From Dactylosporangium sucinum (lineage in GTDB: Bacteria; Actinomycetota; Actinomycetes; Mycobacteriales; Micromonosporaceae), in contig NZ_BMPI01000049.1 in NCBI RefSeq assembly GCF_014647515.1, forward strand, positions 14,070 to 78,069: 64,000 nt of DNA, written 5' to 3'. Positions 44,198 through 52,268 of this stretch are shown in pieces. The notes under the pieces were generated by a model. The model made no database searches and was not told the origin of the DNA. It was given only the letters and a program-made list of their open reading frames with translations. Position 1 is the first letter of the stretch. Every line of letters starts with the position of its first letter. A program made the position numbers and the translations under genes.

Positions 44198-44960
44198 TGC
44201 CGATGCTCCAGCCGTCGCCGACCGCCATGCAGGCGATGTGCCACTGCCCGTCGTCCCGCGACAGCCAGCCGTTCTTGATCGCCGTCGTCTTCTGCACGTC
44301 GGCGGGCAGCACCTCGATCGGCCCGAAGCGGCCCGGGCCGCGCACGTTGCGCATCTCGTTGAGCAGCCAGCCGGTCCACTTCGGACCCGCCGCGCGGCCG
44401 TCGGCGATGCACTTGGCCAGCCGGGCCACGTCGCGCGCGGACATCTGGGTCAGGCTCCAGGAGTTCTGCGTGCCCTTGGTCTCGGTGAGGCCGCACAGGC
44501 TGATCATGCGCTTGATCGAGTTCAGGTTGCCGTTCTGGACGTGGTACTTGAACGTGTTCTCGGTCTCCGAGTCGCGGATCATGCGGGTGAGCTCGGCGAG
44601 CGCGGCCGAGCCGGGCTGCTTGTTCTGCTCGGCCTGCCGGCGCAGCCAGTCAGCGGCGACCCAGGCCTTCGACATCGACGCGGTGTCACTCGTCGTGTAC
44701 GGCGTGGAGCCATACAGTTGACCCGTCACGTGGTCGTAGAACGCCCACGACCAGAAGCCCTTGACGTTCATCGTGACCGTCGCGGTGGGGTTGAAGAGCG
44801 GCCCGCTGGGCGACGGCGACGGATCCGACGGGGCCGGGGACGGGGCCTCGGACGTCGCCTCCGCGGCCGTGACGCGCTCGGGCTTGGCCGGAGACTGCTT
44901 CGACGAGCAGCCGGCCAGCAGCGCCAAGGCGACCGCGATCACGGCGAGGGGGCGTCGCAC
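44109..44960 (-). CDS. Lipoprotein serine hydrolase, class A beta-lactamase fold
   Basis: A 283-residue protein with a lipoprotein signal: VRRPLAVIAVALALLAGC with the lipobox Cys at about residue 18. A Pro/Ser linker follows. The catalytic domain shows the SxxK motif in ASMSKAWVAADWLRR, an SETEN region in the place of SxN, and KTTAIKNGWLSRDDG in the place of KTG. Such proteins hydrolyse or bind peptidoglycan or beta-lactam-like substrates, though true beta-lactamase activity is unproven. GTG 44960 is preceded by TACCCT 6 bases upstream. It is paralogous to the protein at 46122-47000. Confidence 0.82.
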   Translation of the reverse strand: MRRPLAVIAVALALLAGCSSKQSPAKPERVTAAEATSEAPSPAPSDPSPSPSGPLFNPTATVTMNVKGFWSWAFYDHVTGQLYGSTPYTTSDTASMSKAWVAADWLRRQAEQNKQPGSAALAELTRMIRDSETENTFKYHVQNGNLNSIKRMISLCGLTETKGTQNSWSLTQMSARDVARLAKCIADGRAAGPKWTGWLLNEMRNVRGPGRFGPIEVLPADVQKTTAIKNGWLSRDDGQWHIACMAVGDGWSIGIMAHYQSSLGKDYGAKTCREVTKQLLTVH

Positions 44961-45026
44961 CAGAGCAGGGTACGCCGTTGTGAGAATGGCCGCCCGCTGC
45001 GGTTGACCAGCCACGGGTGGGGCACC

Positions 45027-45884
45027 ATGGGCCATGTGCCTGAGTTGCAGCGGCCCCGAGTGGGCCACATCCAGTTCCTGAACTGCCTTCCGATCTACTG
45101 GGGCCTCATGCGCTCGGGCGCGCTGATCGACGTCGACCTGCACAAGGACTCGCCGGAGCGGCTCAACGCCGCGCTCATCGCCGGTGACCTCGACATCGGG
45201 CCGATCTCGGTGGTTGAGTACCTCCGCAACGCCGACGACCTGCTCCTGCTCCCCGATCTCGCGGTGGGCAGCGACGGGCCGGTGCTGTCCGTGAACGCGG
45301 TCTCAACCGTCCCGCTGGAGCGGCTCGACGGCCGCCGCGTCGCCCTCGGCGCGACGTCGCGCACCGGCGTGCTGCTCGCCCAGATGTACCTCGAGACGCA
45401 CGTCGGCGTGCGGCCGCAGTACTTCCAGAGCCCGCCCGACCTGGCCCGCATGCTGGACGAGGCGGACGCCGCCGTGATCATCGGCGACGTGGCCCTGCGC
45501 GCGCTGCACGACGCGCCGCAGCACGGCTGGCAGGTCACCGACCTCGGCCAGGCCTGGCGCGACTGGACCGGCCTGCCGATCGTCTTCGCCGCGTGGGCGG
45601 TCCGCCGCGACTTCGCGCTGGCGCACCCCGGGCTGGTGAAGGACGTGCACGAGGCGTTCCTCCGATCGAAAGAGCTGTGCCTGACCGAGCTGGACGAGGT
45701 GGCCGAGGCCGCCGCACGCTGGGAGACGCTGTCGGCGGCGACGCTGGCGCAGTACTTCCGGGCGCTGGACTTCTCACTCGGCGAGCGCCAGGTCGCGGGC
45801 GTGCGCGAGTTCGCCCGCCGGGCGGCCGACCTGGGCGCGGTTCCGGCGCTCCCGCCGGACGGCCCGTACTTCTTCGAGGGCTGA
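45027..45884 (+). CDS. mqnA: Chorismate dehydratase MqnA
   Basis: A 285-residue periplasmic-binding-fold enzyme starting MGHVPELQRPRVGHIQFLNC, with the characteristic NCLPIYWGL and GDLDIGPISVVEYLRNADDL motifs and AVIIGDVALRALHD. It converts chorismate to 3-[(1-carboxyvinyl)oxy]benzoate, the first step of the futalosine route to menaquinone. The product feeds MqnE (9.3 kb). ATG 45027 is preferred; a GTG 9 bases downstream is possible. It is placed between two paralogous serine hydrolases. Confidence 0.95.
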   Translation: MGHVPELQRPRVGHIQFLNCLPIYWGLMRSGALIDVDLHKDSPERLNAALIAGDLDIGPISVVEYLRNADDLLLLPDLAVGSDGPVLSVNAVSTVPLERLDGRRVALGATSRTGVLLAQMYLETHVGVRPQYFQSPPDLARMLDEADAAVIIGDVALRALHDAPQHGWQVTDLGQAWRDWTGLPIVFAAWAVRRDFALAHPGLVKDVHEAFLRSKELCLTELDEVAEAAARWETLSAATLAQYFRALDFSLGERQVAGVREFARRAADLGAVPALPPDGPYFFEG

Positions 45885-46008
45885 CCCGCCACCGACGCCT
45901 GCGTCTCCGCGACGCTTGCGCCCCGCGACGCCCGCGCCCCGCGACGGCTCCTCCGGCCCCTTCGGTCTCGCGGCCCCTCCGCCCGCGACCGCCTCCGCGT
46001 CCCCCACG

Positions 46009-46089
46009 CCCCGCGATCTTGGAGTTGCGGTCCCGGCTATTTCCGCATATATCGGATATTTCCACGACCACAACTCCAAGAACGCGGGG
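46009..46089. repeat. Long 81-bp palindrome between convergent genes
   Basis: Outer 23-bp arms (46009-46031 and 46067-46089) match at 21 positions; the region between is itself partly palindromic around the AT-rich CATATAT core. A perfect 14-bp direct repeat, GCGGGGCATAAGGG, follows at 46084-46111. It lies between the convergent mqnA and serine hydrolase genes and may be a terminator or a dispersed palindromic repeat. Confidence 0.7.
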
Positions 46090-46121
46090 CATAAGGGGCG
46101 GGGCATAAGGGAGGGCGGGCG

Positions 46122-47000
46122 TCAGGCCTGGAGCTGGTGCGTCACCTGGGAGCAGATCGACGCGCCGTAGCCCATGCCCTTCGACGACGGGTACACCGTC
46201 AGGACGCTCAGGACCCAGTCCGTGCCGACAGCCAGGCAGTTGACGTGCCACTTGCCGTCGCTACGAGCGATCCAGCCGTTCTTCACCGCCGTGGTCGCCC
46301 GCTCGGCCTCGGGCAGCGCCGGCACGATGCCGAACTCCTGGCTCGACGACACGTTGCGCATCTCGTTGAGCAGCCAGTCGGTCCACTTCGGGCCGGCGGC
46401 GCGCCCGTCGCCGATGCAGGCGCCCATCCGCGCCGCGTCGCGGGCCGAGACCATCGTGCTGGCCCAGTCGATGTAGTACTTGCTGTCGGTCAGCCCGCAG
46501 ATCTGGATCAGCCGCGTGATGCTCGCGGACTTGCCGTCGAGGCCCCAGAAGTACGACGCCGCGTTGTTGTCGCTGCTGCGGATCATGACGCTGAGCTGGC
46601 GCAGGTTCGACTGGCTGGGGTTCGCCGTGCGGCGCAGGTAGTCGGCGGCCAGCCAGGCCTTGATCATCGATGCCGTGCGCTGCGTGGTCGCCGCGTTGGC
46701 CGAGCCGGCGATCTCGCCCGTGCGCCGGTCGAGGACGGTCCACGACCAGAAGCCGGTGGCGTCGACCGCGACCGGGGCCGGGTGCAGCAGGGCGGGCGGC
46801 AGGGTCGGCGCGGTCGGCGCCGCGGGGTTGGCCTTGCGGGCCGGCGTCTCGGAGGCCGTCGGGCCGACGATCAGGTCGGCGGGCGCGACCGCGTTCGAGG
46901 TGTGCCGGGCCAGCTTGCCGCTGCCCCAGACGTACGGGACGCCGACCATGAGGCCGGCGACGAGCAGTACGAATACGACTAATCCGACGCGCTTGCGCAT
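46122..47000 (-). CDS. Membrane-anchored serine hydrolase, class A beta-lactamase fold
   Basis: A 292-residue protein with one N-terminal hydrophobic helix (VGLVVFVLLVAGLMVGVPYV) and no lipobox, so it is a membrane anchor or uncleaved signal. The catalytic part has SxxK in ASMIKAWLAADYLRR, SDNNAASYFWG in the position of the SxN motif, and TTAVKNGWIARSDG in that of KTG. It is a paralogue of the lipoprotein at 44109-44960 with the same order of motifs and spacing. ATG 47000 is chosen because it starts just before the basic residues and helix. The substrate is unknown. Confidence 0.82.
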   Translation of the reverse strand: MRKRVGLVVFVLLVAGLMVGVPYVWGSGKLARHTSNAVAPADLIVGPTASETPARKANPAAPTAPTLPPALLHPAPVAVDATGFWSWTVLDRRTGEIAGSANAATTQRTASMIKAWLAADYLRRTANPSQSNLRQLSVMIRSSDNNAASYFWGLDGKSASITRLIQICGLTDSKYYIDWASTMVSARDAARMGACIGDGRAAGPKWTDWLLNEMRNVSSSQEFGIVPALPEAERATTAVKNGWIARSDGKWHVNCLAVGTDWVLSVLTVYPSSKGMGYGASICSQVTHQLQA

Positions 47001-47199
47001 GGGTCGGTGGTTCCTTCCCTGGCGGTCGGCGTCAGTACATCGACCACCGGTCATGAGCAGGTGTTGCCGGCGTTAACAGGACGTAAGCGGGTGGGGGGAC
47101 CTCACCCGATGCGTGCCCAGTCTCTCGCCTCACGAATCACCTCGCCGTCAATACGGCCTCAAAAGTCCCTGGTAGTTGACCCCCAGTGGGCGTCGGGCG

Positions 47200-47244
47200 G
47201 CTGTGACACCTTCTTGCAGCTGCGGTCGGTTGCTGTAACACTTG
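47200..47244 (+). promoter_or_regulatory. Direct repeat upstream of paaA
   Basis: GCTGTGACACCTT (47200-47212) and GCTGTAACACTTG (47232-47244) form an imperfect 13-bp direct repeat 32 bp apart, just before the paaA GTG at 47249. They may be regulator sites or promoter parts. No regulator of the TetR/PaaR type is seen next to the operon. Confidence 0.3.
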
Positions 47245-47248
47245 GGGT

Positions 47249-48268
47249 GTGTACGGCAACGACTTCGCCCCGCTCCTCGAGCAGGTCGACAGCGCCGAGC
47301 GCGACCTCCGGCAGGCCGCCGACCAGGGCGTCTCGGACCGCGGTGACCTGCAGGGCTACTTCGACGCGATCGTCGCCGCCGACCAGAAGGTCGAGCCGCG
47401 GGACTGGATGCCGGAGGCCTATCGCAAGACGCTGATCCGGCAGATCGCGCAGCACGCGCACTCGGAGATCATCGGGATGCAGCCCGAGGGCAACTGGATC
47501 TCCCGGGCGCCGTCGCTCAAGCGCAAGGCGATCCTGCTGGCCAAGGTCCAGGACGAGGCCGGCCACGGGCTGTATCTCTATGCGGCCGCCGAGACGCTCG
47601 GCATCTCCCGCCAAGAGCTGGTCGAGATGCTGATCGAGGGGCGCCAGAAGTACAGCTCGATCTTCAATTATCCGACTCTGACCTGGGCGGACGTCGGCGC
47701 GATCGGCTGGCTCGTCGACGGGGCCGCGATCGTCAACCAGGTGCCGCTGTGCCGCTGCTCCTACGGGCCGTATGCGCGCGCCATGATCCGCATTTGCAAG
47801 GAGGAGTCGTTCCACCAGCGCCAGGGGTACGAGATCCTTCACACCCTCTCCCACGGCACGCCGGCCCAGAAGGCGATGGCCCAGGACGCGGTGGACCGCT
47901 GGTGGTATCCATCGTTGGCGATGTTCGGCCCGCCCGACACCGACTCGACCCACTCCGAGCAGTCGATGGCCTGGAAGATCAAGCGGTTCTCCAACGACGA
48001 GCTGCGCCAGCGGTTCGTGGACATGTGCGTGCAGCAGGCGACCGTGCTCGACCTGCGGATCCCCGATCCCGGCCTGCGCTGGAACGCCGAACGCGGCGCA
48101 CACGACTTCACCCAGCCCGACTACGACGAGCTCGTGCGCGTGATCAAGGGCAACGGGCCGTGCAACCGGCAGCGGATCGAGCACCGGCGCCAGGCCCACG
48201 ACGAGGGCGCCTGGGTGCGCGAGGCGGCCGCGGCGCATGCGGCGAAAAAGGCGGTAATCAATGTCTGA
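47249..48268 (+). CDS. paaA: 1,2-phenylacetyl-CoA epoxidase, catalytic subunit PaaA
   Basis: A 339-residue di-iron oxygenase subunit. The iron ligands lie in AQHAHSEIIGMQPEGNW, AKVQDEAGHGLYLY and ICKEESFHQRQGY, all intact. It epoxidises phenylacetyl-CoA, the ring-activating step of aerobic phenylacetate breakdown. It heads a five-gene operon, paaABCDE; its 3' end overlaps paaB by 8 bp. The GTG start at 47249 is the only one that leaves the family N-terminus. No paaK ligase or ring-hydrolysing genes are in the window. Confidence 0.96.
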   Translation: MYGNDFAPLLEQVDSAERDLRQAADQGVSDRGDLQGYFDAIVAADQKVEPRDWMPEAYRKTLIRQIAQHAHSEIIGMQPEGNWISRAPSLKRKAILLAKVQDEAGHGLYLYAAAETLGISRQELVEMLIEGRQKYSSIFNYPTLTWADVGAIGWLVDGAAIVNQVPLCRCSYGPYARAMIRICKEESFHQRQGYEILHTLSHGTPAQKAMAQDAVDRWWYPSLAMFGPPDTDSTHSEQSMAWKIKRFSNDELRQRFVDMCVQQATVLDLRIPDPGLRWNAERGAHDFTQPDYDELVRVIKGNGPCNRQRIEHRRQAHDEGAWVREAAAAHAAKKAVINV

Positions 48269-48539
48269 GCCCCTGTGGGAGGTCTTCGTCCGGCCGCGCC
48301 GCGGGCTGGCGCACGCCCACGTCGGCAGCCTGCACGCGCCCGACGCCGAGCTCGCGCTGCGCAACGCCCGCGACGTCTACACGCGCCGCCAGGAGGGCGT
48401 GTCGATCTGGGTCGTGCCGGCCGCGGCGATCACCGCGAGCAGCCCGGACGAGAAGGACGCGTTCTTCGAGCCGGCCGCCGACAAGGTGTACCGCCACCCG
48501 ACGTTCTACATCGTGCCGGAAGGCGCCGAGCACATATGA
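48261..48539 (+). CDS. paaB: 1,2-phenylacetyl-CoA epoxidase subunit PaaB
   Basis: A 92-residue small subunit with WEVFVRPRRGLAHAHVGSLH, ARDVYTRRQEGVSIWVVPA and the C-terminal TFYIVPEGAEHI. PaaB bridges PaaA-PaaC dimers and is needed for oxygenase activity. Its ATG lies within the end of paaA (8-bp overlap), showing translational coupling. Confidence 0.94.
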   Translation: MSEPLWEVFVRPRRGLAHAHVGSLHAPDAELALRNARDVYTRRQEGVSIWVVPAAAITASSPDEKDAFFEPAADKVYRHPTFYIVPEGAEHI

Positions 48540-48613
48540 CCGGTCCGGAGCGAAGCGGAGGGGCCGGGCACCAGGGGCTCAGTTCGCAGGCAGGTGGCCG
48601 GAGCGGAGGACGC

Positions 48614-49315
48614 ATGACCACCTTCGAGAAGGCGCTCGGGCTCGGCGACGACGCGCTGATCGCGGCGCAGCGGCTGGCCGAGTGGTGCTCGCGCGCGCCC
48701 GACATGGAAGAGGACATCGCGCTGGCCAACATCGCGCTCGACCAGCTCGGCGCCGCCCGTCTGCTGCTCACCTACGCCGGCGAGCTGGAGGGGCGCGGGC
48801 GGGGCGAGGACGAGCTGGCGTTCCTGCGCGACGATCGCGAGTTCCGCAACGTGCAGCTGGTCGAGCTGGCCAACGGGGACTTCGCCGTCACGATGGCCAA
48901 GCTGTTGTTGCTCTCGGTGTACCAGCGGTTGCTCTACGAGTCGCTGGCGTCCTCGTCGGATGAGCGGTTGGCGGGTATCGCGGGGAAGGCGCGGAAGGAG
49001 TCGGCCTACCACGTCGATCATGCGTCGCTCTGGGTCGTGCGGCTCGGCGACGGCACCGAGGAGTCGCGGCGGCGGATGCGGACGGCGCTCGACGCCGTCT
49101 GGCCTTACAGCCATGAGCTGTTCGAGTGGTACCCCGAGCTGCGCGCGCCGTGGCTCTCGGTGATCGACGAGGTGCTGACGGAGGCTGGGTTGGCCCGGCC
49201 GGCCGACGGCTGGGCGCCGACCGGCGGTCGTTCCGGCGTGCACACCGAGGCGCTGTCGCGACTGCTCGCCGACATGCAGGTGCTGCACCGGGCGCATCCG
49301 GGGGTGACGTGGTGA
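48614..49315 (+). CDS. paaC: 1,2-phenylacetyl-CoA epoxidase structural subunit PaaC
   Basis: A 233-residue ferritin-like subunit without an active metal site that scaffolds PaaA. It has LAEWCSRAPDMEEDIALANI, LVELANGDFAVTMAKLLLLS and KARKESAYHVDHASLWVVRL. ATG 48614 has GGAGGA 4 bases upstream. The 74-bp gap from paaB is the only real space in the operon. The stop overlaps paaD by 4 bp. Confidence 0.93.
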   Translation: MTTFEKALGLGDDALIAAQRLAEWCSRAPDMEEDIALANIALDQLGAARLLLTYAGELEGRGRGEDELAFLRDDREFRNVQLVELANGDFAVTMAKLLLLSVYQRLLYESLASSSDERLAGIAGKARKESAYHVDHASLWVVRLGDGTEESRRRMRTALDAVWPYSHELFEWYPELRAPWLSVIDEVLTEAGLARPADGWAPTGGRSGVHTEALSRLLADMQVLHRAHPGVTW

Positions 49316-49764
49316 CCGCTGCCGACGTGGTGCGCGCGGTTCCCGATCCGGAGCTGCGGGCGGTCACCATCGGTGACCTGGGGATCGTGCGGGCCGTCGA
49401 CACCGACGGTTCGCGGGTGTCGGTGACCATCACGCCCACCTATTCCGGGTGCCCGGCCATGGACGCGATCCGGGCGGACATCGCTTCCGCCCTGCGCGAG
49501 GCTGGATTTTCCGACATTTCGGTCAATACGGTGCTGTCGCCGGCCTGGAGCACCGACTGGATCACCGACGCCGGCCGGTCCAAGCTGGCCGAGGCCGGCA
49601 TCGCGCCGCCGGGGCGGACCGTGTCATTGACGCTGACCATGCGCTGCCCGCGGTGCGGCTCGGCCGACACCGAGGAGCTGTCCCGGTTCGGCTCGACGGC
49701 GTGCAAGTCGCTGTGGCGGTGCCGCTCCTGCTCCGAGCCCTTCGACGCGGTGAAGACCTTATGA
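49312..49764 (+). CDS. paaD: Phenylacetate pathway FeS-assembly protein PaaD
   Basis: A 150-residue protein: the N-terminal MIP18/DUF59 domain has VPDPELRAVTIGDLGIVRAV and YSGCPAMDAIRADI; the C-terminal part has two CxxC pairs (RCPRCGSADTEEL and RCRSCSEPFDAV) that bind zinc or an FeS cluster. PaaD is thought to mature the FeS cluster of PaaE. GTG 49312 overlaps the paaC stop; the end overlaps the paaE start by 4 bp. Confidence 0.93.
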   Translation: MTAADVVRAVPDPELRAVTIGDLGIVRAVDTDGSRVSVTITPTYSGCPAMDAIRADIASALREAGFSDISVNTVLSPAWSTDWITDAGRSKLAEAGIAPPGRTVSLTLTMRCPRCGSADTEELSRFGSTACKSLWRCRSCSEPFDAVKTL

Positions 49765-50858
49765 CCGTTTCGCCCATCGTTCGCCCGGTCAAGAAGCGGC
49801 CGAAGTTCCACCGGCTGGCCGTCGTCGACGTCGAGCGACTCACCGACGACGCCGTCGCGGTGACCTTCGACGTGCCCGAGAAGCTGCGGCCGGTCTTCGA
49901 GTTCCGGGCCGGGCAGCACCTCACGGTGCGCCGCGAGGACGTCCGCCGGTCGTATTCGATCTGCTCCACGCCCGCCCAGCTCGCTGCGGACGGGGTCCTG
50001 CGCGTCGGGATCAAGCGGATCCAGGGCGGGGCGTTCTCCACGTACGCCGCGACCGAGCTCGCCCCGGGCGACGAGGTCGACGTCATGCCGCCACTCGGCC
50101 ACTTCACCAGCGCGTTCGCCGCCGAGCGGGTGCGGCACTACGCCGCGGTCGTGGCCGGGTCCGGGATCACGCCGGCGCTCTCTCTGCTGGCTACGGCGCT
50201 GGCGGTGGAGCCTTCCAGTCGGTTCACGCTCGTCTACGGCAACCGGGCGGCCGGCACCGTGATGTTCGCGGAGGAGTTGGCCGACCTCAAGGACCGGTAC
50301 CGTGAGCGCCTCCACGTCATCCATGTGCTCTCGCGCGAGGCGCAGGAGTCGCCGCTGCTGTCCGGACGGCTCGACGAGGACCGCGTCGGGCGCATCCTCG
50401 ACGCGCTGCTCCCGCCGGGCACGGTCGACGAGTGGTTCCTGTGCGGGCCGTACGGCATGGTGCTCGACGCGCGCGTCGCGCTCAGCGTCCGCGGGGTCGC
50501 CGACGAGGCCGTGCACACCGAGCTGTTCCACGTCACCGAGGAGCCGCCGGCCGCCCGCACCACCGTCGAGGAGCCGGTCGACGGCGCCGAGGTGACGATC
50601 CTGCTCGACGGGCGGCAGTCGACCTTCACCATGGCCCAGGACGAGCGCATCCTCGACGCCGCGCTCAAGCAGCGCCCCGAGCTCCCGTATGCGTGCAAGG
50701 GCGGGGTCTGCTCGACGTGCCGGGCCAAGCTCGTGGAGGGCCGGGTCGAGATGGCCCGCAACTTCGCGCTGGAGCCCGACGAATTGACCGCCGGATATGT
50801 CCTGACCTGTCAGGCGATGCCGATCACGGAACGTGTTGTGGTCGACTTCGACGCATGA
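49761..50858 (+). CDS. paaE: Phenylacetyl-CoA epoxidase reductase subunit PaaE
   Basis: A 365-residue reductase. Residues about 15-110 form the FAD-binding barrel (VRRSYSICSTPAQ), 115-235 the NADPH-binding domain (AVVAGSGITPALSLLATAL and FLCGPYGMV), and 275-365 a plant-type 2Fe-2S ferredoxin with the cluster in PYACKGGVCSTCRAKLVEG and LTCQAMP. It passes electrons from NADPH to the PaaA di-iron centre. It overlaps paaD by 4 bp and closes the operon. Confidence 0.95.
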   Translation: MTVSPIVRPVKKRPKFHRLAVVDVERLTDDAVAVTFDVPEKLRPVFEFRAGQHLTVRREDVRRSYSICSTPAQLAADGVLRVGIKRIQGGAFSTYAATELAPGDEVDVMPPLGHFTSAFAAERVRHYAAVVAGSGITPALSLLATALAVEPSSRFTLVYGNRAAGTVMFAEELADLKDRYRERLHVIHVLSREAQESPLLSGRLDEDRVGRILDALLPPGTVDEWFLCGPYGMVLDARVALSVRGVADEAVHTELFHVTEEPPAARTTVEEPVDGAEVTILLDGRQSTFTMAQDERILDAALKQRPELPYACKGGVCSTCRAKLVEGRVEMARNFALEPDELTAGYVLTCQAMPITERVVVDFDA

Positions 50859-50886
50859 GACCCATCCGCCCGGGCGGCGGCCTCGA

Positions 50887-51501
50887 ATGAGCGACATGAG
50901 ACCCGAACACGAGGAGCTGCCCACGCAGCGGCTGGTCGCGGTACCGATCCCGCAGGCGCGCGTCGACGCCGACGAGTTGCTGGCCCGGGTCGCCCGCGGC
51001 GACGAGCGGGCCTTCGCCGCGCTCTACGACCTGGTGTCCGCCCGCGTGTTCGGGCTGATCCGCCGGGTGCTGCGCGACCCCGCCCAGTCGGAGGAGGTCG
51101 CGCAGGAGGTCATGGTCGAGGTGTGGCGGACCGCGCCGAAGTTCGACCCGGCCAAGGGCAGCGCCACGGCCTGGGTCTTCACGATCGCCCACCGGCGGGC
51201 CGTCGACCGGGTGCGCTCCGAGCAGGCCGGGATCGAGCGGGTCCGGCGGGTGGCGTCGGTGAGCGCCGAGACGCCGTACGACGACGTGGTCGAGACCGCC
51301 ACGGCGCGCATCGAGCAGCAGCAGGTGCGCCGCTGTCTCGACGGCCTGACCGACCTCCAGCGGGAGGCGATCACGCTGGCGTACTACGGGGGCAACAGCT
51401 ATCGCGAGGTCGCCGACCTGCTCGGTACCGCGCTCCCGACGATCAAGACGCGCATGCGGGACGGTCTGATCCGCATGCGGGACTGCCTGGGGGTGGCATG
51501 A
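50887..51501 (+). CDS. sigK: ECF sigma factor, SigK type
   Basis: A 204-residue ECF sigma factor. Region 2 has FAALYDLVSARVFGLIRRVL, the QSEEVAQEVMVEVWRTAPKF segment and TAWVFTIAHRRAVDRVR, and region 4 LQREAITLAYYGGNSYREVA. The pattern DPAQSEEVAQEV and the neighbouring RskA identify it as SigK type. It should be held inactive at the membrane by RskA and released by proteolysis of RskA under a signal that is unknown here. Its stop overlaps the rskA start by 4 bp. Confidence 0.88.
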   Translation: MSDMRPEHEELPTQRLVAVPIPQARVDADELLARVARGDERAFAALYDLVSARVFGLIRRVLRDPAQSEEVAQEVMVEVWRTAPKFDPAKGSATAWVFTIAHRRAVDRVRSEQAGIERVRRVASVSAETPYDDVVETATARIEQQQVRRCLDGLTDLQREAITLAYYGGNSYREVADLLGTALPTIKTRMRDGLIRMRDCLGVA

Positions 51502-52223
51502 TGCCCGAGACCGTCGACATCCACGCCCTGGCCGGCGCCTATGCGCTCGACGCCGTCGACGACATCGAGCGCGCGGCCTTCGACCGGCACCTGCGGGGCT
51601 GCGCCTCCTGCGCGGCCGAGGTGGTCGAGCTGCGGGAGACCGCCGCCTGGCTGACCCACCCGGTCGCCGAGACGCCCCCGCCCCGGCTCCGCGACAACGT
51701 CCTGGCCCAGATCGCGGTCACCCCGCAGGCCCGTCCCGGCGCGGCGCCCACCTCCCGTTCCCGCGCGACGGCCGGCTTCGTCCGCCGCTGGGCGGTGGCG
51801 AGCGTGGCCGCCGCGGTCGTGGCGACGGGGGTCGGCTTCGGCACCTGGGCGCTGTCCCAGCAGCGCGTCTCCGACATGCGCGTGCAGAACGCCCAGGTCG
51901 ACGCGGTGCTGGCCGCCGCCGACGCTCGCCTGATCACCAAGGAGATGGCCGGCGGCCGCGTGACGATGGTGCTCTCGCCGTCTCGCAACGCCGCGGTGGC
52001 GGTCCTTGAGGACATGCGCAAACCGGACGACGGCAAGGCCTACCAGCTGTGGATGATCAACTCTTCGTCCGGCGCGAAGCCGGTCGGCCTGTCGTCCCTG
52101 GGCAGCGGCCGTTTCTACATCGACAAGCTGGAACCCCAGTTCGGCATCACGGTGGAGCCGGAGAGGGGCTCGGACACTCCGACGATGACCGCAATCGTCG
52201 GCACCTTGGACCTGCCCCTGTGA
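51498..52223 (+). CDS. rskA: Anti-sigma K factor RskA
   Basis: A 241-residue membrane anti-sigma factor. The cytoplasmic N-terminus has an HxxxCxxC motif in DRHLRGCASCAAEVVELRE, which binds zinc or controls SigK binding. One membrane helix, VASVAAAVVATGVGFGTWAL, is at about 93-112. The outer domain (VTMVLSPSRNAAVAVLEDM, YQLWMINSSSG, GFG-type ITVEPERGS) matches RskA. ATG 51498 overlaps the sigK stop (ATGA), so partner levels are coupled. Confidence 0.9.
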   Translation: MMPETVDIHALAGAYALDAVDDIERAAFDRHLRGCASCAAEVVELRETAAWLTHPVAETPPPRLRDNVLAQIAVTPQARPGAAPTSRSRATAGFVRRWAVASVAAAVVATGVGFGTWALSQQRVSDMRVQNAQVDAVLAAADARLITKEMAGGRVTMVLSPSRNAAVAVLEDMRKPDDGKAYQLWMINSSSGAKPVGLSSLGSGRFYIDKLEPQFGITVEPERGSDTPTMTAIVGTLDLPL

Positions 52224-52268
52224 TCCCTGGCGGCCGCACCACCCCTGGTGGAGCGGTGCGGCCGTCGC

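Noticed and set aside
45893..46120. A gene between mqnA and the serine hydrolase
   Set aside because: The open frames there are low in complexity and cross the palindrome; no start or motif supports them.
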